This document shows positions 35,701-45,224 of a stretch of 64,000 bases of DNA, piece by piece. The stretch spans positions 1-64,000 of the forward strand of contig JANYAE010000052.1 in assembly GCA_025355105.1 (NCBI GenBank), written 5' to 3'. Source of the stretch: Pseudomonadota bacterium. Lineage in GTDB: Bacteria; Pseudomonadota; Gammaproteobacteria; Steroidobacterales; Steroidobacteraceae. Position 1 is the stretch's first letter. Each line of letters begins with the position of its first letter. The position numbers and the translations under genes are program-made. Under the pieces are notes generated by a model. The model was not told where the DNA came from. It did no database searches and saw only the letters and a list, made by a program, of their open reading frames with translations.

Positions 35701-37754
35701 AGCTCGAGAGCTACGTCGAGGGCCGGTGGCAGGCGGGCAGCGGCGATGGCGTGGCGCTGCGCGATGCCACGACCGACGAGGTGATCACGCACGCGACCGC
35801 CGAAGGCTTCACGCCCGCGGCGATCCTCGGCTACGCGCGCGACATCGGGGGCCCGGCGCTGCGCGCGCTGACCTTTCACGAGCGCGCGGCACTGCTGCGC
35901 ACCCTCGGCAAGCGGCTGCTCGAGTTCAAGGACGAGTTCTACGAGCTCTCCTACCGGACCGGCGCGACCAAGTCCGACTCTTGGGTCGACATCGATGGCG
36001 GCGTCGGCACGCTGCTAGCCTTCGCCGGCAAGGGTGCGCGCGAGCTGCCGAACGGCCGGCTCCTGCTCGATGGCGACGTCGAGGGCCTCTCGAAGCGGGG
36101 CACGTTCGTCGGGCAGCACATCTGCGTGCCGCTCGAGGGCGCGGCGATTCACATCAACGCCTTTAACTTCCCGGTGTGGGGGATGCTCGAGAAGCTGGCG
36201 CCGGCCGTACTCGCCGGTCTGCCGGTGATCGTCAAGCCCGCGACCGCGACCGCGTACCTGACCGAACGGATCGTGCGGCGGATCACGGAGGCCGGGCTGC
36301 TGCCGGCGGGAAGCCTGCAGATGATCGCCGGCGGGGTCGGCGACCTCTTTGCGCACCTAACCTGCCAGGACGTCGTGTCGTTCACCGGGTCGGCGAGCAC
36401 CGCGGCCAGACTACGCACGCACCCGAGCGTCATCCGGCACTCGGTGCGCTTCGTCGCCGAGACCGATTCGCTCAACTCCTCGATCCTCGGCCCCGACGCC
36501 GGGCCCGGCACGCCCGAATTCGACCTCTATATAAGAGAGGTGGTCCGGGAGATGACCTCCAAGGCCGGCCAGAAGTGCACCGCGATCCGCAAGGTGCTGG
36601 TGCCGGCCGACGTCGCCGACGCGGTGGTGGCCGCGCTCGCCGCCGCGCTCGGCGAGATCGTGGTCGGCGATCCGCGGCTCGACGGCGTGCGCATGGGGCC
36701 GCTCGCGAGCCGCGACCAGCGTCGCGAGGTGCTCGCGCGGATCGCGGAGCTGCGCGGCGAGGCCGAGCTCGTGAGCGGCGACCTCGAGGGATTCGCGCCA
36801 CGCGGCGCCGACCGCGAGCGCGGCGCATTCTTGCCGCCCGTGCTGCTGCGTTGTCGCGACTCCGGGAGCGCCCAGGCGGTCCATGTCGTCGAGGCTTTCG
36901 GCCCCGTGGCCACGGTCGTTCCGTACCACGGCATCGCCGACGCCATCGTACTCGCGCGCCGCGGCGACGGCAGCCTCGCGGGCTCGGTATTCACCGCCGA
37001 CGACGACGTCGCGACCCGACTGGTGCTGGGGCTCGCACCGTTCCACGGCCGGCTGCTGGTCGTCAACCGCCACTGCGCGACGGAGTCGACCGGCCACGGC
37101 TCGCCGCTCGCGCCGCTGGTGCACGGCGGTCCCGGCCGCGCCGGTGGCGGCGAGGAGATGGGTGGCATGCGCGGCGTGCTGCACTACATGCAGCGCACGG
37201 CGGTACAGGGTTCGCCGGACACGCTGGCCGCGATCGGCGGCCGCTGGATCCGCGGCGGCACGCAGCGCGATCCCGGCCGGCATCCGTTCCGCAAGCCGTT
37301 CCACGAGCTCGTGATCGGGGACACGCTCGTGTCCGGTGAGCGCGAGGTCACGGTGAGCGACATCGAAGCCTTCGCAGCGCTGACCGGAGACACGTTCTAC
37401 GCGCATATGAGCGACACCGAGGCGGCCCGCAATCCGCTGTTTGGCAGCCGCGTCGCGCACGGCTACTTCCTGATCGCCGCCGCTGCCGGTCTGTTCGTCG
37501 ACCCGCCGTACGGGCCGGTGCTCGGCAACTACGGCCTCGACAGCCTGCGTTTCGTGAAGCCGGTGATGCCCGGCGACCGGATCCGCGTGCGGCTGACGTG
37601 CAAGCAGAAGTCGTTGCGCGCGGAGAAGGGCTGGGGCGAGGTGCGCTGGGACACAGAAATCAGCAATCAGGCCGGCGAAACGGTCGCCGCCTACGACGTG
37701 CTGACCATGGTCAGCATCCACGCCGTGCCGGATCAAGCGGGGGGCGGCTCGTGA
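35697..37754 (+). CDS. paaZ: PaaZ, oxepin-CoA hydrolase / semialdehyde dehydrogenase
   Basis: Bifunctional ring-opening enzyme, 685 residues. Residues 1 to about 520 form an aldehyde dehydrogenase domain: [39 protein letters not shown], and the catalytic-Cys segment [13 protein letters not shown]. Residues about 530-685 are an MaoC-like (R)-hydratase domain: [15 protein letters not shown]-type sequence ([20 protein letters not shown]) and [15 protein letters not shown]. The ATG overlaps the previous stop. Two rare codons (ATA AGA) occur together at residues 279-280, unusual for this operon. Confidence 0.96.
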   Translation: MKLESYVEGRWQAGSGDGVALRDATTDEVITHATAEGFTPAAILGYARDIGGPALRALTFHERAALLRTLGKRLLEFKDEFYELSYRTGATKSDSWVDIDGGVGTLLAFAGKGARELPNGRLLLDGDVEGLSKRGTFVGQHICVPLEGAAIHINAFNFPVWGMLEKLAPAVLAGLPVIVKPATATAYLTERIVRRITEAGLLPAGSLQMIAGGVGDLFAHLTCQDVVSFTGSASTAARLRTHPSVIRHSVRFVAETDSLNSSILGPDAGPGTPEFDLYIREVVREMTSKAGQKCTAIRKVLVPADVADAVVAALAAALGEIVVGDPRLDGVRMGPLASRDQRREVLARIAELRGEAELVSGDLEGFAPRGADRERGAFLPPVLLRCRDSGSAQAVHVVEAFGPVATVVPYHGIADAIVLARRGDGSLAGSVFTADDDVATRLVLGLAPFHGRLLVVNRHCATESTGHGSPLAPLVHGGPGRAGGGEEMGGMRGVLHYMQRTAVQGSPDTLAAIGGRWIRGGTQRDPGRHPFRKPFHELVIGDTLVSGEREVTVSDIEAFAALTGDTFYAHMSDTEAARNPLFGSRVAHGYFLIAAAAGLFVDPPYGPVLGNYGLDSLRFVKPVMPGDRIRVRLTCKQKSLRAEKGWGEVRWDTEISNQAGETVAAYDVLTMVSIHAVPDQAGGGS

Positions 37755-38569
37755 CCATCACGATCGACCTCGACCGCTACCGGCAGGCTTTCCAGAGCCT
37801 CGAGTTCGCAATGCCGGACCCGGGCGTCCTCGAACTCGTGATTGCCAACGAGGGCCGCCTCAATGCGGCAACCGAGGCGATGCACCGCGACCTCGCGCTC
37901 GTCTGGCGCGAGATCGACACCGACGACGCGGTCCGGGCCGTGCTGGTTCGGGGTGCCGGCGAGCATTTCTCCTCGGGCGGCGACTTCGCGATGATCGAGC
38001 GAATGATAGAGGACGAGGCGACGCTGGTGCGGGTCTGGAAGGAGGCGAGTGACCTCGTCTACAACCTGATCAACTGCTCGAAGCCCGTCGTCTCCGCGAT
38101 CCGCGGCACGGCCGTCGGCGCCGGGCTCGCGGTCGCGCTGCTGGCCGACATTTCTGTCGCGGCGCGCAACGCCCGGATCCTCGACGGCCACACGCGTCTC
38201 GGCGTCGCCGCGGGGGATCACGCGGTGATCATCTGGCCGCTGCTGTGCGGGCTGGCCAAGGCGCGCTACTACCTGCTGACCAACAAGCCGCTGTCTGGCG
38301 AGGAGGCCGAGCGCATCGGCCTGGTGGCCGTGACCGTCGACGATGCCGAGGTGCGTGAGACCGCGCTCGGCATCGCTCGGCAGCTCGCCGCCGGCAGCGC
38401 GACCGCGATGCGCTTTACCAAGCATGCGCTCAACAACTGGCTGCGCCTCGCGGGGCCGAGCTTCGACGCGTCGCTTGCGCTTGAGTTCCTCGGCTTCCGT
38501 CTCGGCGACGTGCGCGAGGGACTGGCCGCGGTACGCGGCCGCCGGGGGCGGACTGACAAGCTCGACTGA
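37751..38569 (+). CDS. Crotonase-family protein with non-canonical active site
   Basis: A 272-residue enoyl-CoA hydratase/isomerase-fold protein in the paa operon. The CoA-binding [14 protein letters not shown] and [20 protein letters not shown] are present. However, the two catalytic Glu positions of hydratases read Ala (in [11 protein letters not shown]) and His (in [19 protein letters not shown]). It belongs to a distinct group with [14 protein letters not shown]. Since the preceding fusion protein has both Glu residues, PaaF activity probably resides there and this protein does something else, perhaps isomerisation. GTG start 37751 overlaps paaZ. Confidence 0.85.
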   Translation: MTITIDLDRYRQAFQSLEFAMPDPGVLELVIANEGRLNAATEAMHRDLALVWREIDTDDAVRAVLVRGAGEHFSSGGDFAMIERMIEDEATLVRVWKEASDLVYNLINCSKPVVSAIRGTAVGAGLAVALLADISVAARNARILDGHTRLGVAAGDHAVIIWPLLCGLAKARYYLLTNKPLSGEEAERIGLVAVTVDDAEVRETALGIARQLAAGSATAMRFTKHALNNWLRLAGPSFDASLALEFLGFRLGDVREGLAAVRGRRGRTDKLD

Positions 38570-38615
38570 GCAGGAACGGGCCGCCGCCGCAGTGCGGCGC
38601 CGGGTAGGGGGACGG

Positions 38616-39938
38616 ATGACGAGTCGGAACATCGTTGGGGGCAAGGCGCCACGCGGGCTCGACCGCATCGAGACGGCGAGCCGCGACGAGCTCGAGAACC
38701 TGCAGCTCGAGCGCCTCAAGTGGTCGGTCGGCCACGCCTATCGCAACGTCGAGCACTATCGCAAAGTGTTCGACGGCGCCGGCGTGCACCCGGACGACAT
38801 CCGCGAGCTCTCCGACCTCGCGCGCTTTCCGTTCCTCAACAAGAGCGACCTGCGTGACCACTATCCGTTTGGGCTGTTCGCCGTGCCGCGGCACAAGGTC
38901 GTGCGCATCCACGCCTCGAGCGGCACCACTGGCAAGCCGACCGTGGTCGGCTATACGCAGCGCGACATCGACACCTGGGCGGGACTCGTCGCTCGCTCGA
39001 TCTATGCCGCCGGCGGACGGGCCGGCGACATCGTCCACGTTGCCTACGGCTATGGGCTCTTCACCGGCGGCCTCGGCGCGCACTACGGCGCGGAGCGGCT
39101 CGGCTGCAGCGTGGTCCCGATGTCCGGCGGCCAGACCGAGAAGCAGGTGCAGCTGATTCTCGATTTCCAGCCCGACGTGATCATGGTGACGCCGTCGTAC
39201 ATGCTGACGATCGCCGAGGAGTTCGAGCGCCTCGGCCTCGACGCGCGCGGTTGCTCGCTGCGCGTCGGCATCTTCGGTGCGGAGCCATGGACCGGCGCGA
39301 TGCGGCAGGAGATCGAACAACGCATGGGCATCGACGCGGTCGACATCTACGGCCTCTCCGAGGTCATGGGGCCGGGTGTCGCCAACGAGTGCGTCGAGAC
39401 CAAGGACGGCCTGGTGCTTTGGGAGGACCACTTCTTCCCGGAGATCATCGACCCGGACACCGGCGCGGTGCTGCCGGACGGGGACGAGGGCGAACTCGTG
39501 CTCACCTCGCTCAGCAAGGAAGCGCTGCCGGTGATCCGCTACCGGACCCGCGACCGCACGCGCCTGCTGCCACCGACGGCCCGCTCGATGCGGCGCCTCG
39601 GACGCATCAACGGCCGAACCGACGATATGCTGATCATCCGCGGCGTCAACGTGTTCCCGAGCCAGATCGAGGAGATCATCCTCAACGAGCGCGTGTTCGC
39701 GCCCAACTATCTACTCGAAGTCGGCCAGGAAGGGCATCTCGACACGCTGACCGTCCAAGTCGAATGGCCGTCGGGCGGGGCCGCCGGGGCCGAGCCGCGC
39801 GATGCCGCTGCACGCGACCTCGTCCACCACGTCAAGTCGAGCGTCGGCATCAGCGTGCGGGTGCAGGTCGTCGATCCGGGCACGCTCGAGCGCTCGGTCG
39901 GCAAGGCGCGCCGCGTCGTCGATCGCCGCCGTCGCTGA
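38616..39938 (+). CDS. paaK: Phenylacetate-CoA ligase PaaK
   Basis: Adenylate-forming ligase that commits phenylacetate to the pathway as phenylacetyl-CoA, 440 residues. ASSGTTGKPTVVGYTQRDID is the P-loop-like ATP motif; DIYGLSEVMGPGVANEC and RIGRTDDMLIIRG-type sequence (RINGRTDDMLIIRGVNVFPS) are hallmark PaaK segments. ATG 38616 follows a 46-base gap and a TAGGGGGACGG ribosome site. It is the last gene of the paa operon; no PaaY or phenylacetate permease gene is in the window. Confidence 0.96.
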   Translation: MTSRNIVGGKAPRGLDRIETASRDELENLQLERLKWSVGHAYRNVEHYRKVFDGAGVHPDDIRELSDLARFPFLNKSDLRDHYPFGLFAVPRHKVVRIHASSGTTGKPTVVGYTQRDIDTWAGLVARSIYAAGGRAGDIVHVAYGYGLFTGGLGAHYGAERLGCSVVPMSGGQTEKQVQLILDFQPDVIMVTPSYMLTIAEEFERLGLDARGCSLRVGIFGAEPWTGAMRQEIEQRMGIDAVDIYGLSEVMGPGVANECVETKDGLVLWEDHFFPEIIDPDTGAVLPDGDEGELVLTSLSKEALPVIRYRTRDRTRLLPPTARSMRRLGRINGRTDDMLIIRGVNVFPSQIEEIILNERVFAPNYLLEVGQEGHLDTLTVQVEWPSGGAAGAEPRDAAARDLVHHVKSSVGISVRVQVVDPGTLERSVGKARRVVDRRRR

Positions 39939-39961
39939 GGAAGCGCCGCGGACGTCGAGCG

Positions 39962-39990
39962 TTGACGGAGCCACCCCGCGCGATTAGGGT
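39962..39990 (+). promoter_or_regulatory. Candidate promoter of the TonB-dependent receptor gene
   Basis: TTGACG (39962-39967) and TAGGGT (39985-39990) are separated by 17 bp, 50 bases before the receptor ATG. It would give the receptor its own transcript rather than relying on paaK read-through. Confidence 0.5.
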
Positions 39991-40039
39991 TAAGTTCAAC
40001 AATCATGAGAAGAGTTCGTCGGAAACAAGGGGATCTGCA

Positions 40040-42481
40040 ATGGCCAGGCTTCATCTGGGTCTAGTTGTCGCTGGCCTCGCGCTCAGCACCGTCGCGGCAG
40101 CGCAGACGGCGCCGTCCGCCGGGCTCGACGAGATCGTCGTTACCGCACAGAAGCGCGCCGAGAATCTGCAATCGGTGCCGCTGTCGATGACGACGTTCGG
40201 CAGTGCCGCGCTCGAGCAGAAGGCTATCGAGACCTTCTTCGACTACGCGACCAAGGTGCCAAACCTGGCCTTCGCGCCGACCGGCGACGGCGTCGGCACA
40301 GCGCGGACTGTCTCGATTCGCGGCATTGCCGGTACGGACACGACCGGCTTCTATATCGACGAGACGCCGCTGCCGGACTCGATCGATCCGCGCGTCCTCG
40401 ACATCGACCACATCGAGGTGCTGCGCGGACCGCAGGGCACGTTGTACGGCGCGCGGTCGATGGGCGGCACCGTGCGCATCATCACCAAGCAGCCGAATCT
40501 TTCGGAATTCAGCGCGACGCTGCACGGCGGATTGTCCTCGACGGAGCGCGCCAACCGACCCAACTGGACCGGTGACGCGGTCGTCAACATTCCGCTGATC
40601 CAGGACCGGATGGCGCTACGCCTGTCGGGTTTCTACGATGAGCAGGCTGGCTACTTCAAGCGCAGTTACTGCACCGATCCGGCGGCGGCGATCGCCGGCA
40701 GCTGCACGCCGCTATCGACCAGCGGCGTGACGACGGTCAAGAACGTCGGCGCGATTGACAGCTACGGCGGTGCGGCAAGCCTCACGATCAAGGTGAGCGA
40801 CGGCGTGACGATCACGCCGCGCATCATGACGCAGCGCGCGAGCTACAACGGCTTTCCGATGTCGGACGTCCTGTCGATGCCGACCAACGGCTACGGCTAC
40901 CCGGTCCCGTCCGGCCCCTACACGCTGCCGAAGCTCGCCCCGACAAACTTTACGCAAGCGCGATTCTTCAACGTCCAGGAGGGTGGCTACGACACCTGGA
41001 ATCTGATGAGCGTCGCGGTCAAGTGGAAGAGCGATGCCGGCGAGTTCGTGTCGTCGACGGCGTACTTCGACCGACGCGTGTTCGAGACCGAGGACGAGAC
41101 CGACTTCGTCTACGCGGCGATCACGAGCGGCTGCGACGCGGCGGCGGTTGCCGCGGGTGGTTGCGCGGCCGTGGGCGCGCCGCAGCCGGGCCCGATCAGC
41201 GAGCTCAAGGACTACCAGCGTTTCGCGCAGGAGGTCCGCTTCGCGTCGAATCTCAAGGGCCCCGTGCAGTTCGTCGTCGGCGGCTTCTACTCGGATTTCC
41301 ACGGTCGCGTGCCGTTTGCCGCCTACTACCCGCTCGCGCAGGTGCCGGGGCTCGACAACACGCTGAGCGGCGGCTTCCCGCTGTCGTCCGGAATCCCGGG
41401 TACGACCTACGGACCGGGCGGTCCCACCGGCGGATATCCGGACCTGATCTTCACGCAGGACTTCCACACGGAGGTCAAGGAGCCGGCGGTGTTCGGCGAG
41501 GTCTCGTTCCAGCCGGTCGAGGCGTTCAAGGTGACCGCCGGGTTGCGCTGGTACCAGGTCAAGACGACTTCGTCCGGCTACGAGGCTGGGCTCGCCACCG
41601 GCGGTGGGCCGGTCATTCCGAGCCCGCAGGCGACGACCACCGAGAGCGGCGTCAACCCGAAGGTCAGCTTCGACTACCACCTCAACGCCGACCAGATGCT
41701 CTACGCGACGGCGGCGAAGGGCTTCCGGCCAGGCGGCCTGGTTCCGATCGTGCCGCGCGGCACGCCGAACACGGGCACCGACTGCGTGGCCGCGATCGCG
41801 CAACAGGCCCCAGGCGTCTCGATCGACAACACGCGCAGCTTCAATTCGGACACGCTCTGGAACTACGAGTTGGGCGCCAAGACCTCCTGGCTCGATCACC
41901 GGTTGACGGTGAACGCGGCGGTGTTCGACATCCGTTGGAAGAACATCCAGCAGGCCGTGCTGCTGTCCTGCGGCTTCCAGTTCATCACCAACGCAGGCGC
42001 CGGCGAGAGCAAGGGCGGTGAGATCGAGCTGCACGCCCGTCCGGTCGAGCATCTCGATCTGTCCGTCGGCCTCGGCTACCAGGACGCGAAGATCACTGAG
42101 CAGGGCGTGTCGCCGCAGCCGGTCGGATCGCCGATACTGCAGGTCCCGGACTGGACCGGGAACGGCTCGCTGACCTACACGGCGACCCTCACCGGCAACT
42201 GGAACCTGGTCGGCGCCGTGGACTACTCGTACGTTGGCAGGAGCTTCAGCGGCAACAACGACCCGAGCAATCCCCGCGAGCGTCCGGCCTACAACCTGTT
42301 CGACGCGCGCCTCGCGCTGGTTCACGGTGACCTCGAGTTCGCGCTGGTCGGCAAGAACCTGACCAACGAGGCCGCCAATCTCGGCGACAGCCGTTCGATC
42401 GCTGCCGAGGTGCCGGGCCGTCCGCGACTGTTCGTGAACCAGCCGCGTACCGTCGGCGTCGAGGTGCGCACGCACTTCTGA
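40040..42481 (+). CDS. TonB-dependent outer-membrane receptor
   Basis: An 813-residue ligand-gated outer-membrane channel driven by TonB. A Sec signal (LGLVVAGLALSTVAAAQ) is followed by the TonB box region LDEIVVTAQKRAENLQSVPLS, the plug domain (VSIRGIAGTDTTGFYIDETP; LDIDHIEVLRGPQGTLYGAR) and a 22-strand barrel that ends in Phe (VGVEVRTHF), as outer-membrane barrels do. It matches the oligotroph-type receptors that import many organic ligands, not only siderophores. The substrate is unknown; its position beside the paa genes suggests an aromatic compound, which is inference only. Confidence 0.94.
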   Translation: MARLHLGLVVAGLALSTVAAAQTAPSAGLDEIVVTAQKRAENLQSVPLSMTTFGSAALEQKAIETFFDYATKVPNLAFAPTGDGVGTARTVSIRGIAGTDTTGFYIDETPLPDSIDPRVLDIDHIEVLRGPQGTLYGARSMGGTVRIITKQPNLSEFSATLHGGLSSTERANRPNWTGDAVVNIPLIQDRMALRLSGFYDEQAGYFKRSYCTDPAAAIAGSCTPLSTSGVTTVKNVGAIDSYGGAASLTIKVSDGVTITPRIMTQRASYNGFPMSDVLSMPTNGYGYPVPSGPYTLPKLAPTNFTQARFFNVQEGGYDTWNLMSVAVKWKSDAGEFVSSTAYFDRRVFETEDETDFVYAAITSGCDAAAVAAGGCAAVGAPQPGPISELKDYQRFAQEVRFASNLKGPVQFVVGGFYSDFHGRVPFAAYYPLAQVPGLDNTLSGGFPLSSGIPGTTYGPGGPTGGYPDLIFTQDFHTEVKEPAVFGEVSFQPVEAFKVTAGLRWYQVKTTSSGYEAGLATGGGPVIPSPQATTTESGVNPKVSFDYHLNADQMLYATAAKGFRPGGLVPIVPRGTPNTGTDCVAAIAQQAPGVSIDNTRSFNSDTLWNYELGAKTSWLDHRLTVNAAVFDIRWKNIQQAVLLSCGFQFITNAGAGESKGGEIELHARPVEHLDLSVGLGYQDAKITEQGVSPQPVGSPILQVPDWTGNGSLTYTATLTGNWNLVGAVDYSYVGRSFSGNNDPSNPRERPAYNLFDARLALVHGDLEFALVGKNLTNEAANLGDSRSIAAEVPGRPRLFVNQPRTVGVEVRTHF

Positions 42482-42488
42482 AGCAGCC

Positions 42489-42517
42489 GCCGGTCCCGCA
42501 CTCGGCGCGGGACCGGC
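42489..42517. terminator. Bidirectional hairpin between convergent genes
   Basis: GCCGGTCCCGC (42489-42499) and GCGGGACCGGC (42507-42517) form a perfect 11-bp stem with a 7-base loop, eight bases past the receptor stop and between two convergent genes. No T-run follows in either direction, so it may be a hairpin-only terminator or transcript stabiliser. Confidence 0.65.
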
Positions 42518-42572
42518 GCGTTGTCGTCCGGGTGATGCCCGCCGCCACCGGCGGACGCCGGAGCAGACGGAC

Positions 42573-43769
42573 TCAGGGTGCAACGGCGCCGGAAACCAGC
42601 GGCGGGCGAGCGGCGAGGCTGACGCGCGCGATGGCGGTCGCGGCAGCGGCGGCCGCGATCAGCATCACGGCTGCACGGGGCGTGCCGTCGTGCAGGTAGC
42701 CGAACAGCTGGCCAATCGCTGCGCCGCCCAGCATCTGCAGGAAACCAAGTACCGCGGAGACACGGCCCGCCAAGTGCGGGAAGAACGACAGCGCCCCGGA
42801 CTGGGCGTGTGGCTGCACGATCGCCCAGCCGACGTTGTAGAGACCGACGCCGGCGACGAACACGAACAGCGACAGCTGTCCGGTGGCGAGCGTCAATACC
42901 AGCGCCGCGCCGGCGACGAGCAGCACCATCGTGCCGGTCTTCAGCATCCGGTCGCTCGTGTGGCGCGCGAGGCTGCGCGCGCTCAGGTATCCGCCGAGCA
43001 CGTAGGTGGCGACCGGAATCGCCCACCACAGCCCGAAGCGGCCGGGTGGCTGATGAAAATAGCCCAGCAGCAGGTGTGGCGCGCTCGAGATCCACACCGC
43101 GAGGCCGGCGTAACCGAACGCGCAGCACAGCATGTAGCCGAGCGCCTGCCGGTGGCCGAGCACGGCACGCATGATTCGCCCGAGATCGCCGAGCGACAGC
43201 GCTTGCGGATCCGGGGCCCTGAGCGTCTCGTGGAACCACGCCAGCGTCATCCACAGCACCGCCAGCAGGTAGACGGCGCAGACGAGAAGCGTCGGGCGCC
43301 AGCCGAACGCCGCCGCGACCTGGGCGTTGATGGCCGGAATGGCGAGCGGCACGGCGCCCATGCCCATGCCGAGGTAGCTGAGGACGCGGGCGCCTTCCAC
43401 CCGCGTGCACAGGTCACGCACCACCGCACGCATGACAATCGGTCCGGCCGCGGCGCTGAGTCCCTGCAGGAAGCGGAATGCCAGCAGTGTCGGCAGCGAT
43501 GGTGCGACCGCGACGCCGATCGAGGCGAGCGCGAACAGGCCGGTGGCCGTCACCAGCACCGGGCGGCGGCCGAAGCGGTCGGCGGCGACGCCAACGAGCA
43601 GCTGCGCGACCGCGAAGCCCGCCAGCACCACGCTGATGCTCAGCTGGCCCTGGGCGACGCTCGCGCCGAGCTCGGCCATCATCGGTCGCATCGCCGGCAG
43701 GAAGCCGTCGGTGGCGAGCGGCAGAAAGCCGCCGATCGCCGACAAGAGCACGAGCAGCCGCGCGCGCAA
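42573..43769 (-). CDS. MFS drug/metabolite exporter (Bcr/CflA type)
   Basis: A 398-residue major facilitator with about twelve transmembrane helices. The N-terminal FLPLATDGFLPAMRPMMAELG, then GVAADRFGRRPVLVTATGLF (the loop 2-3 motif A) and LQGLSAAAGPIVMRAVVRDL (motif C-like) identify the Bcr/CflA subfamily of proton-driven multidrug exporters. It is encoded seven bases after a cytochrome P450 gene and probably co-transcribed, so exporting the P450 product or substrate is a possibility. The real substrate is unknown. Confidence 0.88.
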   Translation of the reverse strand: MRARLLVLLSAIGGFLPLATDGFLPAMRPMMAELGASVAQGQLSISVVLAGFAVAQLLVGVAADRFGRRPVLVTATGLFALASIGVAVAPSLPTLLAFRFLQGLSAAAGPIVMRAVVRDLCTRVEGARVLSYLGMGMGAVPLAIPAINAQVAAAFGWRPTLLVCAVYLLAVLWMTLAWFHETLRAPDPQALSLGDLGRIMRAVLGHRQALGYMLCCAFGYAGLAVWISSAPHLLLGYFHQPPGRFGLWWAIPVATYVLGGYLSARSLARHTSDRMLKTGTMVLLVAGAALVLTLATGQLSLFVFVAGVGLYNVGWAIVQPHAQSGALSFFPHLAGRVSAVLGFLQMLGGAAIGQLFGYLHDGTPRAAVMLIAAAAAATAIARVSLAARPPLVSGAVAP

Positions 43770-43776
43770 GTGGCGC

Positions 43777-45018
43777 CTACTCCGCCGTGACCGGCACAGT
43801 CGCGAAGCCGCGGAAGCGCGCGCGGCGGTTACGGACGGCGCCGTCCAGCAGCGTCACGCGCGGCAGGTGCCGCAGGAACCCGGCAATCGCCAGTTGCCCC
43901 TCAAGCCTCGCGACCGACATCCCGGCGCAGGCATGGCCGCCGGCAGCGAAGGCGAGGTGGCGGTTCGGGTCGCGGCCGACGTCGAAGTGCTCGGCATCGT
44001 CGAATTCGGCCGGGTCGCGATTGGCGGCGCCGATGCACAGCGTGAGGTAGGTCCCCGGCTCGAAGCGCTGGCCGCCGATCTCGACCGGCGCTATGACCAT
44101 GCGATTGCCGAGCTGGTTCGGGCTCTCGTAACGCAGGCACTCCTCGACGGCGCGGTCGATGAGCGCCGGCTGAGCGGCCAGCCGGCGGCAGGCGTCAGGG
44201 TGCGACAGCATGAGATAGAGGCCGTTGCCGATCAGGTTGGTCGTCGTCTCGTGGCCGGCGTTCAGCAGGAAGATGCAATTGTGCAGCAGCTCGTGCTCGG
44301 TGAGCGGCTCGCCGCCAGTCTCGTCGCGGATCAGCCGGCTGACGAGGTCGTCCGCGCCGCGCAGGTGCCGGCGCCGGTCGGCAACCAGCGCACGCGTGAA
44401 GTCGAGGAATTCGGTGACGCTGCGGTGGCCGCGCTCGAGCGCCGCCGGCGGCGGGGCAGGATCCAGTGCCCCGAGGATCGCCAGCGACCAGCCACGCAGC
44501 GCGCCGCGTTCCTCGCGCGGCACGCCGAGGAGGTTGCCGATCACCTCGACCGGGATCGCCGCCGCGAAGTCCTCGATCAGGTCGAAGCGGCCGCGCGCCG
44601 CGGCGGCGGCGCACAGCCCCTCGATCAGGCCCTCGAGCCCGGGGATCATCGATCGAATCGCGCCCGGCGTCAGGGCGCCGACGATCTGCCGCCGGACGCG
44701 CGTGTGGTACGGCGGGTCGCTGAACACCAGGCTGGTCGTGTGGTGGGCGTAGAGCGGCGAATCCTCGCCGAACTTGGGGCCGAAGACCGCCTTCTTGTCG
44801 GCGCTGAAGTGTCCGCGGTCGCGATAGACGGCGTCGAGGTCGGCGTAGCGCGTCAGCAGGTAGCTACCGTCCGCGCAGCGATGCAGCGGTGCCCGGCTGC
44901 GCAGCGCCGCGTAGGTCCGGTACGGCGTGGCGAAGAACGACTCCGGCAGGCGCTCGAGGTCGAACGCGCGGACCAGCGCGTCGGCCTGATCCGGCGCGGC
45001 TTCTGGCGCTGACTGCAT
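43777..45018 (-). CDS. Cytochrome P450
   Basis: A soluble 413-residue bacterial P450 from ATG 45018. The I-helix oxygen-activation motif is LLNAGHETTTNLIGNG, the ExxR motif of the K helix is EECLRYE, and the haem-binding loop is FAAGGHACAGMSVARLE with the axial Cys. It resembles CYP families acting on small organic substrates. No ferredoxin or ferredoxin reductase gene is adjacent, so redox partners are elsewhere. Upstream in-frame sequence (22 codons to the first ATG) lacks conservation clues, so the downstream ATG is preferred. Confidence 0.93.
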   Translation of the reverse strand: MQSAPEAAPDQADALVRAFDLERLPESFFATPYRTYAALRSRAPLHRCADGSYLLTRYADLDAVYRDRGHFSADKKAVFGPKFGEDSPLYAHHTTSLVFSDPPYHTRVRRQIVGALTPGAIRSMIPGLEGLIEGLCAAAAARGRFDLIEDFAAAIPVEVIGNLLGVPREERGALRGWSLAILGALDPAPPPAALERGHRSVTEFLDFTRALVADRRRHLRGADDLVSRLIRDETGGEPLTEHELLHNCIFLLNAGHETTTNLIGNGLYLMLSHPDACRRLAAQPALIDRAVEECLRYESPNQLGNRMVIAPVEIGGQRFEPGTYLTLCIGAANRDPAEFDDAEHFDVGRDPNRHLAFAAGGHACAGMSVARLEGQLAIAGFLRHLPRVTLLDGAVRNRRARFRGFATVPVTAE

Positions 45019-45224
45019 GGACGGCCGCCCCCCGGGTGAACTCGCCGACGGCCTGCCGCGGCAAGTGCCCGCGTACACTACCACGGCGTCACCGCAGCCC
45101 TGCTTGGCCTGACACGCTCGTTGCGCGGCCTACCGGCGCCGGAAGCGCGCTGCTAGACTTCTTCGAGAACTCAGGCACCGGAGTCCGCTACGGTGTCGCC
45201 GGGCGGCGATGCGACGGGAGATAC

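Noticed and set aside
45101-45130. Sigma54-like promoter upstream of aauB (TTGGC ... TTGC)
   Set aside because: The GG and GC doublets are too far apart for a -24/-12 promoter; no better promoter is clear in 45019-45224.
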